DNA of 64,000 bases from Ursus arctos (taxonomy: Eukaryota > Chordata > Mammalia > Carnivora > Ursidae). Shown in pieces: positions 60,028 through 64,000 of the stretch. The stretch spans positions 49,148,177 through 49,212,176 of the forward strand of contig NW_026622863.1 in assembly GCF_023065955.2 (NCBI RefSeq), read 5' to 3'. Every line of letters begins with the position of its first letter. The stretch's first letter is position 1. Made by a program: the position numbers and the translations under genes. The notes beneath the pieces are model-generated. The model made no database searches. It saw nothing but the letters and a program-made list of their open reading frames with translations, and was not told the DNA's origin.

Positions 60028-60183
60028 TTTTTTTTTTTTTTTTTTTTTTAAGATCTTATTTATTTGAGAGCATGAGGAGGGGAGGGGCAGAGGGAGAGGG
60101 ACAAGCAGGCTCGATCCCAGGACGCTGGGATCATGACCTGAGCTGAAGTCAGACACCTAACTGACTGAGCCACCCAGGCACCC
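60028..60183 (-). mobile_element. CAN-SINE with internal deletion
   Basis: Poly-T, AAGATCTTATTTATTTGAG; shorter than neighbours because GAGCCCGATGTGGG-type sequence before CTCGATCCC is missing. Confidence 0.93.
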
Positions 60184-60186
60184 TCT

Positions 60187-60390
60187 GTACTGCCACATAT
60201 AATTGTCACAATAATCCTTTGAGGTGTGTGTTAACTGTTTTATTATTATTATTTCAATTGTTATTATTTTCCCATTAGTTAAAGGAAGACACTAACGCTC
60301 AGAAAGATATAATCACTTATCCAAGGTTTTAGTACATAACCAACCAAGATCTCACCCAGGTCTTACCACACTGCTGCCTTGCTTTCTTTT
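60187..60390 (-). repeat. MIR relic, minus strand
   Basis: ACAATAATCCTTTGAGGTG, CTCAGAAAGATATAATCAC and CCAAGGTTTTAGTACATAACC. Confidence 0.6.
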
Positions 60391-60396
60391 CTTTTT

Positions 60397-60596
60397 TCTT
60401 TTTTTAAAGATTTTATTTATTTATTTGAGAGAGAGAGTGAGCAAGTGAGGGAGAGCACAAGCCAGGGGGAGAGGCAGAGAGAGAAGCAGACTCCCCGCTG
60501 AGCAGGGAGCCTGATGCGGGGCTCGATCCCAGGACCCCAGGATCATGACCCAAGCTAAAGGCAAATGCTTTACCAACTGAGCCACCCAGGTGCCCC
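60397..60596 (-). mobile_element. CAN-SINE
   Basis: TTAAAGATTTTATTTATTTA to GAGCCACCCAGGTGCCCC. Confidence 0.95.
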
Positions 60597-61917
60597 TTGG
60601 TTGCTTTTCAGCAATAAAGTAAATCAGGGTCCCTTCCTTTCTTAGTCCCTACTAAACTACTTGTGTCTGGGAACCTCAGTTAGACCCTACCAACGCCCCG
60701 GCAGTTTAGGCCCAGCAGTGGGCCTTGAACCACCTGCCAAGCCATCAGCCAAAAAGAGGCAGCAGTTCACAGGATACGTTTGTAAGTTGGCGCTGTGTGG
60801 TCAGGGGCTGATAACACTGCAGGCCGGAATGGGGTCCCTGTCTCCTGCTAACAGCCAGACGAGCGCCTATTGGTGGAGGAAGAACAGTGTGTGAGAAGCA
60901 AGTGGTGTCTGCTCTGTGCTTCACGGAGGGAGGAGGGCCTGGGCCACGCACGGCCCCCAGGCATGCCCGGTGCCAGGTGCCAGGTTGTGAGTATGCTGCT
61001 TAGTGAACTCATTTGGGTGAAGAACGGCTTGCCTGCGCATTGCAGGCCTTGCCTCCCCAGAAGGAAAGAGCCGTGGCCTAACTAGCTGCTGGCTGGTTTT
61101 CACTCCAGTGTTTTCTTTCTCTGCCCACCCTCTTTGCAGAAACCACTTTCCCTTGTCGAGGTCCTCATGCGCTCAGGCGCTTCCGCTCTATTGCCCTTTA
61201 AGTAAGAGGTGTTTGGTGGCCTCGTGGAGTGTCTGTGGATAGATAGGTGGAGATAAGGCCTGAGATGGGATCGGGATGCTGGCAAGGAAATGAGCCGCCG
61301 TCTGGCAGCTGAGCTCCCCTCACAAATTGCCCGCGGCCAGCTCTGAGCAGGGTGTGCCCACTTGAGCCGAGAAAGCCGTGCACAAGTCTTCATTCCCCTC
61401 ATCTGTCTGTGATCTCGGACACTGTTCTTTATGTCAGGTTATTTATTCTCTTTCAGAGAGCTTTATTGCTTTTCTGATGCGCTTATCCAGAAAGTGTTAA
61501 AAGGAAGAAGGTCACCCACAGTCCCACCATTGAGAAGTGGCCACTGCTAACGTTTCAGGGTTTCCCCTCACAGACTTCTCTATTTACTGTTTATTCATTT
61601 TTTTCCTCTTTTTAAATATCAAAATGAGGTCATGCTTAATATATGGTAGCCTTGTTTTTTCAGCATATCATGGGCCTGTTTGCAGCAAAAATACAGATCC
61701 ATAGCTTCACTTGTGCTTCATGTTTCATTGTTTGATAGGTGGTAATTTGTTTAACCGTTATGTTGGTGGGTATTTAAGTTGTTGATACTTTTTCACTATT
61801 ATAGACATTTATGATGAACATTCATAATTTGTGTATGTAATATAACTTTTACTGTTTAGTTTTTTTTTAATTTGGTAAAATATACACAATATAAAATGTA
61901 GCGTTTTAACCATTCTT

Positions 61918-62033
61918 TTTTTTTTTTTTTTTTTCCTTTTTTTAAGTAATCTCTATACCTGGTGTGGGGCTCGAATTTACGACCACAAAATTAAGAGTAT
62001 CATGCTCTACCCCCTGAGCCAGCCAGGCACCCC
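61918..62033 (-). mobile_element. Short CAN-SINE, first of three in array
   Basis: GTAATCTCTATACCTGGTGTGG to GAGCCAGCCAGGCACCCC, inside the L1 relic. Confidence 0.92.
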
Positions 62034-62085
62034 TATCTATCTATCTATCTATCTATTTATTTATTTATTTATTTATTTATTTATT
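62034..62085. repeat. (ATCT)n(ATTT)n microsatellite
   Basis: Compound tetranucleotide run forming the poly-T side of the minus-strand SINE that starts at 62086. Confidence 0.9.
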
Positions 62086-62275
62086 TTAAGATTTTATTTA
62101 TTTATTTGACAGAGATAGAGACAGCCAGTGAGAGAGGGAACACAAGCAGGGGGAGTGGGAGAGGAAGAAGCAGGCTCATAGCAGAGGAGCCTGATGTGGG
62201 GCTCGATCCCATAACGTCAGGATCACGCCCTGAGCTGAAGGCAGACGCCCAATGACTGCGCCACGCAGGCACCCC
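62086..62275 (-). mobile_element. CAN-SINE, second of three in array
   Basis: AAGATTTTATTTATTTATTTG to GCCACGCAGGCACCCC, young-variant relative with CGTCAGGATCACGCC. Confidence 0.94.
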
Positions 62276-62287
62276 TATTTAAACCTT

Positions 62288-62487
62288 TTTTTTTTTTTTT
62301 TAAGATTTATTTATTTATTTTAGAGGGAGAGCACAGGGGGAAGGGCAGAGGGAGAGAGAGGGTCCTGAAGCAGACTCCCTGCTGAGCACAGAGCCCAATG
62401 CGGGACTCGATCTCACCACCCGGAGACCATGACCCGAGCTGAAACCAAGAGTTGGCTGCTTAACCGGCTGAACCACCCAGGCACCCC
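62288..62487 (-). mobile_element. CAN-SINE, third of three in array
   Basis: Poly-T to GAACCACCCAGGCACCCC. The array as a whole is bracketed by AACCATTCTT (61908, 62490). Confidence 0.94.
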
Positions 62488-62513
62488 TAAACCATTCTTA
62501 AATGGATACTTGA

Positions 62514-62620
62514 GGGCACCTGGCTGGCTTAGTTGGAGTGTGTAACTCTTGATGTTGGATTGTGTTTGAGCCCCACATCGAGTATAGAGATTACTTAAAA
62601 ATAAAATCTTTAAAAAAACA
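62514..62620 (+). mobile_element. Short CAN-SINE
   Basis: GGGCACCTGGCTGGCTTAG head, GTATAGAGATTACTTAAAAA tail. Confidence 0.88.
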
Positions 62621-62715
62621 TGTGCAATTCATTAGCATTGTTTATTCACATTGTTGTGCAGACATTACTACTGTCCATTTCCAGAACTTTTTCATCATCC
62701 TAAAGTGAAAATCTT

Positions 62716-62922
62716 GGGGCGCCTGGGTGGCTCAGTCGTTAAGCGTCTGCCTTCAGCTCAGGGCATTGATCCCAGCGTTCTGGGATCGAGCCCCGCATCA
62801 GGCTCCTCTGCTGGGAGCCTGCTTCTTCCTCTCCCACTCCCCCTGCTTGTGTTCCCTCTCTCGCTGGCTGTCTCTATCACCGTCAAATAAATGAATAAAA
62901 TCTTTAAAAAAATAAAAATAAA
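62716..62922 (+). mobile_element. CAN-SINE
   Basis: Perfect target duplication TAAAGTGAAAATCTT at 62701-62715 and 62923-62937. Confidence 0.97.
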
Positions 62923-63276
62923 TAAAGTGAAAATCTTTGTTCATTAAATATTAACTTCCCATTCTGCCTTCCCCCAGCCTCTGGTAACCTCTGTTCTGTT
63001 TTCTATCTCTATGAATTTAATTATTCTAGGTATTTCGTTTAAGAAGAATCCTACCATATTTATCTTTTGGTAAAGTTACTGTTTTTTAAATTACAGAAAT
63101 AGTATGCGTGTTATGGAAAAATCTGCTATAGTACAGAGTAAATTTAGAGATGAAAATGAAAATCACTCATAATTCCATTACCCCAGGAAAACCACTGACC
63201 CTTTGGTATTATATCTTATTACACATTTTCTGTCTTAGCATATATAAAATCAACAAAATCCTTTGTAGATTTTCTT

Positions 63277-63462
63277 TTCTTTTTTAAGATTTTTTATTTG
63301 TTTATTTGAGAGCGAGAGACAGAGAGAGCAACCGAGAGCACAAGCAGGGAGGAGAGGGAGAAGCAGGCTCACTGTGGAGCAGGGAACCTGATGCGGGGCT
63401 CGATCCCAGGACCCCGAGATCATGACCCGAGCCAAAGGCAGACTAAGCTACCCAGGCGCCCC
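63277..63462 (-). mobile_element. CAN-SINE
   Basis: Perfect 18-bp target duplication TCCTTTGTAGATTTTCTT at 63259-63276 and 63463-63480. Confidence 0.97.
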
Positions 63463-63669
63463 TCCTTTGTAGATTTTCTTAAAAGACCCATAAAATTAAT
63501 TGTTCACAAGGGGTGGTGGGAGAAGGTGCCATCTTTTTAGGAAGCAGTTTGGAAATATTTATCAGGGGTCATTACAGTGTTCTCTCTTGGGCCCAGTCAT
63601 TCTCCTTGATAATGAGAATATACCGTGAAGAAATAATGTGAGCAAGTATTTATGTACAGAAGATATTCA

Positions 63670-63788
63670 CGGGGCTCAGTCAGTTAAGCGTCTGACTCTT
63701 GATCTCAGCTCAGGTCTTCACCTCAGGATCGTGAGTTTGAGCTCTGCATTGGGCTCCCTGCTGGTGTGGAGCTAAATAAATAAATAAG
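63670..63788 (+). mobile_element. Short CAN-SINE, head-truncated
   Basis: Begins at GGGGCTCAGTCAGTTAAGCG, lacking GCGCCTGGGTG, and ends in AAATAAATAAATAAG. Confidence 0.88.
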
Positions 63789-64000
63789 ATATTAATTATC
63801 ATATTTAAAAGCGAAATTGGAAAGGCATTGAAGAGTTAATGACCCAGTACAATGCACAGCTTGAAAATTATGTTTATTTTGAAAAATGCCAAGCATACAG
63901 AAAAATGAAAAGAATCATTCAGTTGTTCGTATTTTGCTTTCTGTTTTGCGGGGAGGGGCCTACTGATGACATGGTGCTTAAGGAGGCATCCAAGTTCATC

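Larger units (their letters stand above)
61850..63060 (-). repeat. L1 relic, minus strand, split by five SINEs
   Basis: Removing the SINEs leaves a continuous reverse-complement L1: GGTAAAATATACACAATATA, AACCATTCTTAAATGG, TCACATTGTTGTGCAGACATT, CCAGAACTTTTTCATCATCC and CTCTATGAATTTAATTATTC. Confidence 0.75.
59269..64000 (+). other. SAE1: SAE1 intron 7, continues beyond window
   Basis: At least 4.7 kb. I looked for the expected next exon (starting with the second half of an Arg codon and then YCFSEMAPV) and did not find it, so intron 7 must extend past 64000. It contains an L1 relic split by five SINEs. Confidence 0.85.

Noticed and set aside
525..63788. tRNA genes
   Set aside because: All tRNA-like A-box and B-box sequences noticed are parts of CAN-SINEs with A-rich tails and target duplications, not free-standing tRNA genes.
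59269..64000. Possible SAE1 exon 8
   Set aside because: Searched for sequence encoding YCFSEMAPV or GGILAQE behind an acceptor; none found, so it must lie outside the window.

Overview
The window is nuclear DNA from a caniform carnivoran. It carries roughly 60 tRNA-derived CAN-SINE (SINEC) copies, recognisable on either strand by their head (GGCGCCTGGGTGGCTCAG), their B-box-like GATCGAGCCCC and their (A/T)-rich tail. It also holds older mammalian L2, MIR, L1, MLT1, MER2, MER3 and MER5A fragments. Several near-identical copies share the variant ending in CCGGGATCACGCCCTGAGCCGAAGG. That variant suggests a bear or a close relative, but I cannot fix the species from sequence alone.

The only protein-coding gene I can support is SAE1 (AOS1), the regulatory/adenylation-domain subunit of the heterodimeric SUMO E1 activating enzyme, on the + strand. 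Seven coding exons are present with consistent GT-AG junctions and phases: 2616-2713, 15042-15153, 19992-20165, 22096-22238, 23926-24025, 36670-36775 and 59124-59268. Together they encode residues 1-292 and two bases of codon 293, out of about 346 in mammals. The last roughly 54 residues (expected in two further exons) lie beyond position 64000.

Layout: 1-2340 is upstream DNA made of L2, MIR and MLT1 relics. A CpG-island promoter with NRF-1-like, E-box, CCAAT and GC-box motifs spans about 2340-2960 and contains exon 1. Intron 1 (12.3 kb), intron 5 (12.6 kb) and intron 6 (22.3 kb) are long and repeat-filled. Introns 2-4 are shorter, and intron 3 has no SINE. Intron 7 runs off the end.

The most notable points are not new genes but structure within this gene: a CAN-SINE ending about 40 nt before the exon 7 splice acceptor, opposite-strand SINEs flanking exon 5, a perfect 71-bp tandem duplication in intron 2, SINE clusters that reused one target site, several datable nested insertions, and a 10-bp perfect-arm hairpin in intron 3. 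I found no prokaryotic or viral gene system, CRISPR array, non-SINE RNA gene or second protein-coding gene.
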